Source of the DNA: Viscum album
Taxonomy: Eukaryota > Streptophyta > Magnoliopsida > Santalales > Viscaceae
Direction of reading: 5' to 3'
Assembly (NCBI GenBank): GCA_963277665.1
Contig: OY728121.1
Location: 1,651,290,062 to 1,651,354,061 of the forward strand
DNA length: 64,000 bases
Below, piece after piece: positions 41,288-51,975 of this stretch; within the stretch, counting starts at the first letter, position 1, and each line of letters starts with the position of its first letter. The notes below the pieces were generated by a model. It saw nothing but the letters and a program-made list of their open reading frames with translations. It was not told the DNA's origin and made no database searches. The position numbers and the translations under genes were made by a program.

Positions 41288-41720
41288 GTGGTGAAATCCT
41301 TTGAAACTACTTCAGCAGGTGTCGGGCCATCAAATGAAGTGGTATCAGGTACTTTGTTTGTTTTTTCAGATTATGCCAGTGTGTTGTTTGATTTGGGGTC
41401 TACACATTCTTTCATCTCTGAAACCTTTTCTAGTAAAATGGGAATACCATCTCAAGAAATGACTCCTGAACTTTTGGTTAAAACACCTGGCGTAAATGTC
41501 GAGGCGAAAAGAATTTATAAGAATCTTCCTATCCTTATCTTTGGAAAGAACCTACTTGAAAACCTTATTGTTCTACCTCTAGTTGAGTTTGATGTTATCC
41601 TGGGTATGGATTGGCTCTCTATTTACCATGCTAAGATTGAATGTAGTGCTAAAGAAGTTTCTTTTCAGAAAGACTTTCAGTTTGTTTACAAGAATGAACC
41701 CTTACTTTTGATAACATATC
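41288..41720 (+). pseudogene. Element I aspartic protease
   Basis: The region reads [13 protein letters not shown], where retropepsins of this family have V-L-F-D-S-G-A/S-T-H-S-F-I-S. The catalytic Asp codon is 41390-41392. The next residue is Leu (TTG) instead of Ser/Thr, one C-to-T step from TCG, which should impair the active site. The conserved [15 protein letters not shown] follows near 41575-41615 and marks the C-terminal part. The protease would release the other enzymes from the polyprotein. Confidence 0.88.
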
Positions 41721-41909
41721 AAGAGGCCGAGAAACTTGTAAAATATGGAAATGAATGTTTCCTTGCACACGTCGTTGAAAATAAAGGAACTGTTCAGATT
41801 AATGATGTGCCAGTGGTAAATGAGTATCCTGATGTTTTTCCTGATGAGTTGCCTAGAATAATACCAGATCGGGAAGTTGAGTTTACTGTTGACTTAGTTC
41901 CTGATGCTA

Positions 41910-42660
41910 AGCCAATTTCAAAACCCCCTTATCGAATGGCACAAATTGAACTTTTAGAGTCAAAGGAGGAATTGCAAGATTTATTAGAGAAAGGTTTCAT
42001 TAGACCTAGCACATCACCATGGGGTGCTCCTGTTTTATTTGTTAAAAAGAAAGATGGTTCTATGAGAATTTGCATTGATTATAGAGCCTTGAATAATATC
42101 ACTGTTAAGAACAAATATCATTTGCCTCATATCGATGATTTGTTTGATTAGCTCCAGGGAGCTCAGTTTTTTTGAAAAATTGACTTGAGATCGGGGTACC
42201 ATCAGCTGAATGTAAAGGAGGCAGATATTCCGAAGACCGCGTTCCGTACGAGATATGGCCATTATGAATTTGTAGTAATGCCTTTTGGGCTAACCAATGC
42301 ACCTGTTGTATTCATGGATTTAATGAATAGAATTTTCCATGAGTTCTTGGATAAGTTTGTGGTGGTTTTCATTGATGATATTTTGGTGTTTTCTATAAGT
42401 AAATAGGAGCATGAAAGACATTTAAGGGTTATCTTGAAAACCTTAAAATAAAAGAAACTGTATGGGAAATTCAGCAAGTGTGAGTTCTGGTTGCAACAAA
42501 TTTCTTTCCTTGGTCACATTGTTTCTAAAGATGGAATAACTGTTGATCCTGCAAAAACAAAAGTTGTGGAAGAATGGCCAAGACCCACAAATGTAACCGA
42601 GATTCATAGCTTCCTTGGTTTGGCGGGATATTACCGAAGGTTTGTTAGAAATTTTTCATG
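41910..42660 (+). pseudogene. Element I reverse transcriptase
   Basis: Begins at the [14 protein letters not shown] block and continues through [62 protein letters not shown] and the catalytic [12 protein letters not shown], whose two Asp codons are 42374-42379. The thumb block [10 protein letters not shown] and [11 protein letters not shown] follow. Four stops (42149, 42173, 42404, 42449) lie inside the domain. All key active-site residues that can be read are present. RT makes double-stranded DNA from element RNA, primed at the PBS and PPT noted here. Confidence 0.93.
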
Positions 42661-42699
42661 GTTATCTAGTCCAATGACTAAGCTAACTCGGAAGGGTGT

Positions 42700-43150
42700 T
42701 AAGTTTATCTGGACAAAAGAATGTGATGATTGTTTTCAGGAATTGAAAAGAGGATTGGTGAATGCTCTAGTTTTGGCACTACCTTCCAGGAATGGTGAGT
42801 TTGTTATATACAGTGATGCTTCATTGAAAGGACTTGGTTGCGTCCTAATGTAGAATGATCAGGTAATTTCTTATGCTTCACGACAGTTGAAAACTCATGA
42901 GGTAAATTACCCTACACATGATTTGGAATTAGCTGTTGTTGTTTTTGCATTAAAAATTTGGAGGCATCATTTGTATGGAGTAATGTGTGAAATATATACC
43001 GATCAAAAAAGTTTAAAGTATATATTCACTCAGAAAGAGTTACACATGAGACAGAGGAGATGGATAGAATTAATCAAGGATTATGATTGTACAATTCATT
43101 ACCATCCGGGAAAAGCAAATAAAGTGGATGATGCTTTGAGTCGAAAAAGT
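42700..43150 (+). pseudogene. Element I RNase H
   Basis: The acidic set of gypsy RNase H is readable: D in [13 protein letters not shown] (codon 42815-42817), E in [21 protein letters not shown] in [11 protein letters not shown] and the late D in [16 protein letters not shown] at 42851 sits just after the first block. The domain would remove the RNA strand during reverse transcription and free the PPT primer. Confidence 0.88.
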
Positions 43151-43429
43151 AATGCTTCATTAACAATGTTGTGGTTGGAACGTGATCCTTTGGTTAATGA
43201 TTTGATGAACTTTGGAATAGAAGTTGTTGGTGCAGGAAGTCCTTCTGTTTTGTTTCAGGTATCAGTGAGATCATCTCTATCAGATAGAATCAAGCAAGCA
43301 CAGAAGCAAGACAGTGAGTTGCAGAAAACGGTAGAGCTGGTTCAGAAAGGTAAGTTGCCTGAATTGAACATTGATAATGATTGTGTTTTGAGATTTGGGA
43401 AGAGATTATGTGTGTCGTGTGATTCACAG

Positions 43430-44515
43430 TTAAAGAGAGAGTTGTTATGTGAAGCTCATAGTTCTCCGTTTTCAGTTCATCCGGGCAGTACTAAGATGTA
43501 TAGAGATCTGCAGGAGTATTACTGGTGGGATGGAATGAAAAGAGATATTGCTGATTTTACTGTGAATTGTTTGACTTGTCAGCAGGTTAAAGAAGAGCGG
43601 CAGTTACCGAAAGGGATGCTTCAGCCTTTACCAGTGCCAGAGTGGAAATGGGAGAATATATCCATGGAATTTGTTGTTGGATTACCGAAGACATCTCGAG
43701 GTAATAATGCAATCTGGGTTATTGTTGATCGCTTGACCAAATATGTTCATTTCCATGATATACGAGATACTTTCTCTCTTGATCAACTTTCCCGTTTGTA
43801 TCTTAAAGAAATAGTCAGGTTACATGGAGTTCCTCTCTCCATTGTATCAGATCGTGATCCCAGGTTTACTTCTAACTTTTGGAAAAGCCTTCAGAAGTTG
43901 TTGGGTACTGAATTAAATTTTAGTACAGCTTTTCATCCTCAATCAGATGGGCATTCAGAACGAACAATTCAGACATTGGAGGATATGCTACGAGCTTGTT
44001 CTATGGATTATCAGGGAAGTTGGGACCAACATCATTCTTTGGTTGAATTTTCATATAATAACAGTTTCCATTCCAGTATACAGATGGCACCATTTCAGGC
44101 ATTATATGGGAAGCGGTGTCGAACTCCAGCTTTCTGGGATGAAGTGGGTGAAAGGAAGTTGATGGGACCAGAATTGGTAGAAGAGATGGCAGAAAAAGTT
44201 CAGCTGATTCAGAAACACATGAGAACAGCTCAGAGGAGGCAGAAGAGTTATGCGGATAACCGGAGGAGGGATCTATCTTTTGAGGTAGGTGATCATGTTT
44301 TTCTCAAGGTTTCTCCTTGGAAAAGTGTGATGAGATTTGGTAAGAAAGGAAAGCTAAGTCCAAGGTTCATTGGACCATACGAAATTCTGGAGAGAGTTGG
44401 ATCAGTTGCATACCGAGTGGCTTTACCTCCGAGTTTATCTCAGGTACACATTGTTTTTCACCTTTCGATGTTGAGAAAGTATATGCCAGATCCATCTCAT
44501 GTTTTGAGTCCATAG
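43430..44515 (+). pseudogene. Element I integrase
   Basis: The zinc-binding HHCC region reads [20 protein letters not shown] and ends with CLTCQQ. In the catalytic D,D35E core, the first acid is Glu (43667-43669, in SMEFVVGLP) where the family has Asp in M-D-F. The second is D at 43850-43852 in [10 protein letters not shown], and the third is E at 43958-43960 in [12 protein letters not shown], with exactly 35 residues between the last two. The [20 protein letters not shown] block and the GPY/F module [13 protein letters not shown] then follow. This 362-residue stretch is open until TAG at 44513. The D-to-E change at the first catalytic site is likely to cripple strand transfer. Confidence 0.93.
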
Positions 44516-44708
44516 GTAGTTCAACTGGAAGAGAACCTATCTTATGAGGAACAACCGGTCCAGATTTTTGACCACATGGAGCAAGTGTTATGGAATAATG
44601 TGATTAAGCAGGTAAAGGTTTTTTTGGAAAAACCACATGATTGAAGAGGCCACATGGGAATCTGAAAAAGCAATGAGGGATAAGTACCCCCATTTATTCG
44701 ATAAGTAA
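44516..44708 (+). pseudogene. Element I C-terminal chromodomain-like tail
   Basis: After the 44513 stop the frame continues VVQLEENLSYEEQPVQIFDH, then crosses a likely +1 T at 44619-44625. After the shift, WKNHMIEEATWESEKAMRDK then YPHLFDK and TAA can be read. The E-E-Q-P-V-x-I-x-D, V-K-V, W-x-x-x-x-x-E-E-A-T-W-E and Y-P-x-L-F pattern is the chromodomain-like end of Tekay/Del integrases, thought to guide integration to heterochromatin. That fits with insertion into another silent element. Confidence 0.82.
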
Positions 44709-44733
44709 ATAAATTGCAGGGACGCAATTTTTT

Positions 44734-44747
44734 AAAGGGGGGGAGGA
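44734..44747 (+). other. Polypurine tract of element I
   Basis: AAAGGGGGGGAGGA directly abuts the 3' LTR start at 44748. It would serve as the plus-strand primer in reverse transcription. Confidence 0.93.
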
Positions 44748-46168
44748 TATAAAATCCCATGTAAGTAATTAATAATAGATATTTTTATCTATGTCTATTA
44801 ATGATTAAGATAGTGTTATAGAGGCTTAAAATGAAAATAAATACAATCTTATGCATGGAATACACTAATATTCTTAAAAGATTCTTTTACTGCCTTTTGA
44901 TGGCAAACCATTTTTGAATCAATATTTTGACAATTTTATAAACTATGTTTGTCAAAATAAACTTATCCTTTATGATTGGGACATCAAAATTTACCTTGTG
45001 TGAATTTTTGGTATTTTTCTGACAATGTTCATTTTTTAATCAATAGTGAAAAATACTGCATTTTACATCAAAACTGCTTTTTAATCTAATTTATTTATAT
45101 GATTAGATTATGTTTTGAATTGTTTTTGAAGTTAAATTAGAATATATTTTTACCATTTTATCCAATGGTGGTCATTGGAATCAATTTCACTTTGAAATTA
45201 GACTTAAACTGTTGTCAATCTTTTGATACTTATTGTTTTGTAAAAACACGCTATTTGCTCTGGCAGTGGGAATTAATTATTAAATTAATTAATGTGACTT
45301 ATATGATTTGAATTTTGTAAAATAGACTTCATTTTTGAATTCGGAATATCAAATATAGCTTAGGGTGAATTTTTGGTAATTTTCTGAAAAACTTCAATTT
45401 TTGATGAATAGTGAAACCACTAAGTGGTACTTATAAAGACTGATTTTCCGTTTAAATAAAATTTTGCCATCATTGTGTATTGAATTTTGAAAATCTGACA
45501 TACATGGTTGTCATTAAGAAGTAAAATGTGGTTCAATGAGATTAAAATAATTTTTTGGTGAATAGTAACTTATTAAGTTTTTAATCGCGATTAGTGGTAA
45601 TTAGTGTAGTTTAAGGTATAAATAATGCTTTAATAATATGAAATGACCTAGACACATGTCCCAACCTTATTGGTTGTGTCATGGCCGACCAATACAAGCC
45701 ATGGGTCAACTTGGGGACCCCATGGAGACATTTTGGTTGGTAAATGACATAAATAACTTTTTATTTAATGTAAAAGTAAAAATGACACAAACATAAAATG
45801 TTTTACGAAAACAATTTTTACATGGGGTTATAAAGATAATATTTTTTATTATAAATAGTCATTGGAAATATAAAAAGATTTCCTACATCATAGTATTTTT
45901 TTTATGATTTTTAGACATTAAATAAATTAAATTATTTTTGACATAATAATGATGCAGCGATGACATCATTATTTGACGATTTAAATAAAATGGAAAGATA
46001 ATGTAAAATCTATGAACTACACATGTCCAAAACCAATTGGATGAGTGGATTTAGAACCCTTATCACCTTATCCACGAAGTATATCAATGTGGGACCTTTT
46101 AAAACCGAAACACATTTTCAAATAAAGTAATATTTCTTTACATTCCAAAAGTGCCCCTCCTCTCCTCT

Positions 46169-46175
46169 TATAAAA
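46169..46175 (+). promoter_or_regulatory. TATA box in the 3' LTR of element I
   Basis: TATAAAA in the same context as 37935-37941. Any transcript from here would read outward into element II. Confidence 0.7.
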
Positions 46176-46496
46176 GGCCCCCACCTCTACCTCATTTCAC
46201 ACACTCCTCAAGACTTTGGCTCGTCCAAACCCTTCCCATTTACTATATCCACATCCCTATCCTCATCCTAGAGGATTCCGGTTGGGCAGAATCCTTTCAA
46301 AAGAAGCCTTTAGGATCAAATCAAAAGGAGTTACACTTTTAAAGGTAATTCATTCTCTCATGTTCATTTGTTTTATTTTGCTTCTCCAACCCCCTAAACT
46401 CTTTTTATTTACTTATTTTGTAACAACACCAGTATATTCAATATACAAGGATGTTGTTATAATATTTATTTGAGCTACACTCTCACACATCTACAT

Positions 46497-46935
46497 CAAA
46501 TGGTTAAAGAACATACGGTTTCCGTGGATGGCGAAATTCTTCCTCCCGAAACGATGATTGTTCAATACTCATTTAACACCTTCAAAGGTGGCCATTATGA
46601 TGTCACTATTTTTATATATGATATATAATATGTTTATGTTTTCCTTAAGCTTCGGTTTTTTTCATTTTGGGCATACCTTTATGGATTCCATTATGGGTAA
46701 ACACGATATCTTCATTTTAGGAAGTGCGGACTACCGCCCATGAAAGTGATTTGATTCGTTAATACCATATGTGGGATGTGTAAAGGATAAAGTTAATGAT
46801 ATTATATATGTTATTATACTGGAATTATAATATACTCTTATATCATTATGATTCCATTCCGGAAAATATGAAATAGAAATGGAAGTAGCGTTCATGCGTA
46901 CGTACGGCTTACCGTCTCCATGAACGGTGCATTTC
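46497..46935 (+). repeat. Triple LTR motif block of element I (3' LTR)
   Basis: Second copy of the block at 38276-38700. The middle unit has lost a C ('ctaccgcccatgaaagtga'), and the third is unchanged over 'gcgtacgtacggcttaccg'. Confidence 0.65.
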
Positions 46936-48316
46936 ATTTCTTACCTCTAAATGTGATATAATATTATAAATACATGTATATGATGAATATATATGATATA
47001 TATGTTATCCAAATCATTAATATTATTCTGGATATAACGAACCTATGACCAAATTAACAACATGTATGTGTAAGAAGTCTATTTTTGACTTAAGAACCAA
47101 ATACCGACAAAATGAACATTATTAACTTAACTGATTACATGATGTTAATAACATGGTATAAAAGGAATAATGAACTTTAAAATGATTCATAAGCAAGTAG
47201 AGATTAACTCATGTTTATTATTCAGGAGATTAAAGTACGGTGGGGTCAAGTCGGATACGAGATATGGGACTTCGTCTCAATCTCCTTTCATTGAGGCATA
47301 TTTTATTTTATACACAACTTTCTTTTATACGGTGGATAAACCCCTTTGACTTTTATGTTTATTAAAAAGGAATCTTTTTTATACGAAGCGTTTACTAAAC
47401 GACAAAAGGGAATGTTTTTTTCGTACGTATGCGGCGACAACGACTTCTCCGCCGTCGTGACCATTATTTGAGTTTTGGCTTCCTCTACAAGCCATACCTT
47501 CTTTTTAAAAGAAAAATAAATACCATGTTTTACTTTTCGTTTATTTTGGTATTGAAAATGGTTTTCATAATGTTTTTATATCAATGTGTTGTATTGATAT
47601 CTTTTGATTGAAAGGTGGATATGTTATGTTTCCTTTATGCATGTTTTATGTGATATGAATTATGTTATGGTTCTTGGGCATGATTATGAAGACGGGTGGT
47701 TCTGTGATAAACTAAGGGCGGGTGAGCCCGATATAGCTCTCCAATGCATTGGGTAACGCGAAGGAGTGAAACGTTAAGGATTCTCCGAAGAGATTTAGGG
47801 AATATACTGTGATGGGTATTCCAAATGTAACCAAGAGGGATACTCCCTACGTAAGAATGTTATGAATGCCTCAAGTTACCTTTATGTCTTATGATTTCAA
47901 TGATTTATTCCTGATTTGATGAGGTATGTTAAAGTGCTTATGTTTTATGGGTAAAGTATGATCTCATCCTTATGTACATATGTACCCATGTTTCCTTTCC
48001 ATATTTTTTATAACCCATACTGAGCTTTTTATGCTCGTCCCAAGTTTTTTTGAAATGTTTTCACAGGTCAAGGGAAAGGTACATGATATGATGATAGTGT
48101 CAAAGAAGTGTCAAGAATGAATCCATGTTTTATTTTAAATATGTTTCCTTTGATGGGAATGAAGAATACTATCTTTATGTAACCACTTTGTTTATATTTG
48201 GAATGTAATGAAAGTTTTATGATCTAATTCTCTAAAACTCTAAACCCGAAAAGATCCTCAATGTGTAATATTGTAATAACTCAAGATTAAGTAAGGTTTA
48301 AGGCTGGGGCCTTATA

Positions 48317-48321
48317 ATTCA
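48317..48321. repeat. Element I target-site duplication, right copy (ATTCA)
   Basis: Identical to 36509-36513. Element II sequence resumes here. Confidence 0.92.
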
Positions 48322-48493
48322 TCCAGAAAAACATATGTAAATTCATTAACTACTAGATGTCTCTAATCAATATTTATTCTTTCTTTTCATCAACAAGAGC
48401 ATGATAACATTCTCTAACATATTTAGTAAATATCTGAGCTTAATTGTATGTTATAAACAGAATAAAATCATTGAATAAAACATTATTGTCTTT

Positions 48494-48718
48494 TCAATTT
48501 ATTTTATCTTGATAAATATAATTCCAATCCATACTAAAAATGATATCAAATTCCGCTTTTTGAAATTCAACAAGATTTGACGGAAACACCATCCCACAAA
48601 TGAAAATATGATGAATCCCATAAATCATTGTTTCATTATTAATTCCAAGCATAGGTTTTACCAAATGTTCTACATCAAATTTAATATGCGATATTTCAAA
48701 TTTATTTGAAATTATCAT
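48494..48718 (-). pseudogene. Element II protease fragment
   Basis: The minus strand reads NLVEFQKAEFDIIFSMDWNY then IYQDKIN, matching [20 protein letters not shown] of element I with a short insertion-like difference. The catalytic D-S-G block is not readable upstream. Together with the RT fragment ending at 36330 it brackets the insertion point of element I. Confidence 0.75.
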
Positions 48719-48984
48719 AAAAATGAATGAATGTTAAGATCCATAGAAAAATAAAATGTTGTCAAATGTAGAAAAATCCCATAACAATCCTATCACCACA
48801 TCATTTGTGGGACCCACATAAACCGTAGTATTATAAAATTAATTTTCTACCCCATTATTATTTGGATCTCATGGATTTCCTCCATGTGTAATCATATTTG
48901 GAAGCACATTGACATAATTCCCTAAATCATTTAAACTAAAACATCTTACCATGGACTTTTAATTTCTTTCATGATCATATCCCT

Positions 48985-49085
48985 TACATTCTTGGGAAAT
49001 ATAACTAGTATTAAAACATCATAAGCACTTACCAAACATTGAGGGATATTCATCATGATGTTTTTTTCCACTCTTCTCACAAAAT
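48985..49085 (-). pseudogene. Element II gag zinc-knuckle fragment
   Basis: The minus strand gives CEKSGKKHHDEY and then GKCL with downstream stops. It parallels CDKCGKRHVREC and SGKCYRC in element I. Most Cys codons have mutated. Confidence 0.6.
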
Positions 49086-49671
49086 TGAGAATTTAGTTTT
49101 CGTACCTCCAATATTCTTTGATTAAAGATTTCCAATTTCCTTCCAATTGGATCACTTATTTTACTTTCTCATATAAAATAAATTATAATCATCAAAATAC
49201 ATTTCTACCTCATCAGCACATCAAACTAGTTTCTCATAAATTTTGAAATCATGAGAAGCTAAATCCCTTTAATATTTCAATGAAAATCCTGTATAAAACA
49301 TATTTATCTTTCTATTAATTTCATGGATAAATTTTTTGGTGTACATTAATAAATGGGTGAAATTTTCATTATATGATTCCATATGATCGTCCTCCAATTT
49401 TCTCAATTCCACGGATTTCTTTTCCATCCTAATTCAAACATCCTTAGGAAAAATGTTTTCAATGATGATATTCTTAAATTCATCACAATTCATGGCAAAA
49501 ATTTCTTCACTTCCTCAGATATTTTTAGTTATTGACCAGTATTGATCATCTTTGCCTTCAAAATGAAAATTAGAAATACGAATTTTTTGATTGTCTGAAC
49601 ACCCCCGTTGAATCAGATATCTCTTATGGCTATTTAATTCACCCTTCAGCTAGCACAGGGTTTGATTATCC

Positions 49672-49890
49672 TCAACATGATGGGGGATATTGCCTCACGA
49701 AATTCTTCCCTACCAATATATTCCTATCCAGTTGATGAAGTTGATATCTTGCATGGAAATTATCACTATTTATCCCCTGAGTTGATTGATCCATCACTGC
49801 AACTAAAATTTCATTTCTTATTTTTACTATCTCATTATGTTGATTTTTAACACTCTTTCCCTCTATATGCCTTCCAAGTATATCTATCAT
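49672..49890 (-). pseudogene. Element II gag N-terminal fragment
   Basis: The minus strand reads ILGRHIEGKSVKNQHNEIVK onward to NFVRQYPPSC. It matches VLGRHTEGNNLPNQHPEMVG through HFMRQHPPSF in element I across ~70 residues without a gap in the frame. This is the best-preserved protein piece of element II and shows that the two elements are close relatives. Confidence 0.88.
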
Positions 49891-50044
49891 ATTTCCTCAA
49901 CCCAAAACCATTATGAAAAAATATATCACAAACAAAGAAACACTATAATCTTAAAATTTTATAACATTTCAATTTGAACATAAATTAAAAATTAGTTATG
50001 GGTATTCTATTAACAATACTCTAACTCCAAAATTTATCTAAACA

Positions 50045-50060
50045 TTCCTCTATTACCAAC
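50045..50060 (-). other. Element II primer binding site, decayed
   Basis: The minus strand reads GTTGGTAATAGAGG right after CCTTATA. Element I has GTTGGTATCAAAGG after the same CCTTATA, so the tRNA-Met complement is still visible. Confidence 0.75.
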
Positions 50061-50679
50061 TATAAGGCTCTAGTGTTAAACATTACGTAATATTTAATTT
50101 TTTCAATAAATTGAAATCATTTCATATTGAGGATAATTTCACGTATATAGATTTAATTAATTAGGAAATCACTCATACAAAACAACTAAAAAATGACAAT
50201 GTAGACTCTTTAAATAATTATCAATTTCTATCGAGAAACAAAATCTTAAAAAATGAAACATGGTTACATTTTATGATTAAACATCATAACATTCCCTTGA
50301 TCCCATACATTATACTATTCTCAATAAAATCATATGAAAAACATTTAAAATTATGTATGATCATAAAAATCTCAGTAAGTGATAAATAATGAATGAAAAC
50401 TGGTAGTCTTCTGAAAGCAAGTAAACCATGAATATTTCATCATAAACTAAAATATTTCACCTCCAAGAAGTTGTAAATACACTTTACTAAATATAAGATC
50501 CTTTCTTACTTATTTTTTAATAAAAATATTACCATAAAACACATAGAAAAAACATATAACATATGAATGTAACTTGGAAATAAATCATACTTAAATGGAA
50601 TAACCATACGGTTTACTTCCACACATATCACTCTTACAAATGGTATAAACATATGGATAACATCAATATATAATAAATT

Positions 50680-50780
50680 GGGGGATATAATGTAACCACC
50701 CATACATTGTCTATCACAATACCACCCATCATTGGTATATCACTTAACCACCCATATTTGGTTCATCACATAACCACATG
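50680..50780 (-). repeat. 26-bp minisatellite in element II right LTR, about four units
   Basis: Units near 50680, 50706, 50731 and 50757 share 'atcac.taaccaccca'. The left LTR has three units, so copy number differs between LTRs that were once identical. Confidence 0.75.
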
Positions 50781-51565
50781 TCAATTGACTATGTTCCATT
50801 ATATAATCATAACACATGAAATATTGCAATTATCAATATTTCACTCATAAAATTCTCTTTTTAATCACAATAAATAATTTCAATATATTTTATATTCAAT
50901 CCATTTTCGAATAAATTTTTAATAGAAAAATATCAAAAACGGATTTAGGTATTTCATTTCAATTTTAAAAACATAAAGGATTTTAGAGGAATAAAAATAT
51001 CATATAACGATAATGGATGAGGAGAAGTCGTTGTAATGAAATGCATTAAAAAATATTACTTTTGTATTTTTTTAATGAAATTAAAACAATTCATATAAAT
51101 AGTTTCCATTTGAAAACCTTAGAATGAATTAAAATAAAATGGTTTTGTTAATAAATATTTTTAAAGAAGGTGGTGTATGACATCAAAATATTCGTCAATG
51201 ACCGAATATTGAGATGACGTCCCTAACCATGAGTTAGATTCAACATATATGTTCCGTATTATTCCTAAATAATAAAATAAGATTAATTTATTCTTTCTTG
51301 AGAACATTTTTCGTTTTCATAATCCCTTTTATATCACTTATTATCTTTTTATAACAATTTCATTATTATTTATGTTTATATCATATGTTTTGTCAATATT
51401 CAGTTCTTAAGTCGAAGAAGAACACGCTGTGATGTAAACAGTCCATGGGGTCCTAATAAACATACCTCAATAATAATATTCATGAAATTATTAAAAAATA
51501 TATAAATAAATTATACATTTTATTCAAACCATTATGTACGGTTATGAAAAATAAACAACGTTATA

Positions 51566-51975
51566 TTCATGATGACGGTAAACTGGATGTACACGTGAAT
51601 AATGTTTTCTATTTTTTAATGATCATTATACAAAAAAGGTATGAAATATTTAATATTTAAATAGTGATCATAATATCATTAATAACATAATAATATTATA
51701 AATATACTTTTATATATCATACAAATGATGTAATTAATTAAAACGAGTCACATAGCTTCGTCGAGGTGATTGGTCACATGTATGTGATGTTATCATTTTT
51801 ATGGTCAAGAAAAGTGAGAACATAATTGATATATTATTGTCATATAATGATTATTATGTCATGGATATAAAATATGATCATTAATTCCATCTTAATAAAC
51901 CATCATTAGATAGAGTTATGAAAATGAATTATATCGGTTCGTGGTAGTGATAGTTCACATGTATGCATGAATGAT
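51566..51975 (-). repeat. Triple LTR motif block of element II (right copy)
   Basis: Blocks near 51568 ('tgatgacggtaaactggatg'), 51757 ('cgtcgaggtgattggtcaca') and 51937 ('cgtggtagtgatagttcaca') are spaced 189 and 180. Confidence 0.65.

Larger units (their letters stand above)
40220..44708 (+). pseudogene. gag-pol: Element I gag-pol polyprotein gene, disrupted
   Basis: One reading frame from the first in-frame ATG at 40220 (frame closed upstream by TGA at 40136) to TAA at 44706-44708. In-frame stops interrupt it at 40685 (TAG), 41279 (TAG), 42149 (TAG), 42173 (TGA), 42404 (TAG), 42449 (TAA), 42851 (TAG) and 44513 (TAG). A likely one-base insertion in a T7 run at 44619-44625 shifts the end of the frame. 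The TAG at 41279 might be the natural gag terminator in this family, but the frame continues smoothly into protease. In the living family the polyprotein is cut by its own protease to give capsid, RT-RNase H and integrase for copying and reinsertion. Confidence 0.92.
36514..48316 (+). mobile_element. Element I: full-length Tekay/Del-type chromovirus (11.8 kb), defective
   Basis: The element is bounded by ATTCA on both sides. It has 3570- and 3569-base LTRs, a PBS at 40086, one long gag-pol reading frame and a PPT at 44734. Domain order is gag, protease, RT, RNase H, integrase, chromodomain-like tail, which is Ty3/gypsy. The integrase tail and long LTRs point to the Tekay/Del chromovirus group. 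The two LTRs differ at roughly 3-4% of bases in the part I counted by eye (about 16 changes in the first ~440), so this is a fairly recent insertion compared with its surroundings. Eight in-frame stops, one frameshift and changed catalytic residues make it non-autonomous today. Confidence 0.95.
44748..48316 (+). repeat. Element I 3' LTR (3569 bp)
   Basis: Starts TATAAAATCCCATG, with the initial TG mutated to TA, and ends GGGGCCTTATA. It is collinear with the 5' LTR over the whole length with only small changes. It contains the TATA box at 46169, the motif block at ~46497-46930 and the leader frames at 46216 and 47429. Confidence 0.95.

Noticed and set aside
42035..42477. Minus-strand frames opposite RT
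   Set aside because: Antisense shadows of a conserved RT domain, with no features of their own.
43947..44162. Overlapping frame inside integrase
   Set aside because: Out-of-frame shadow of the integrase gene.
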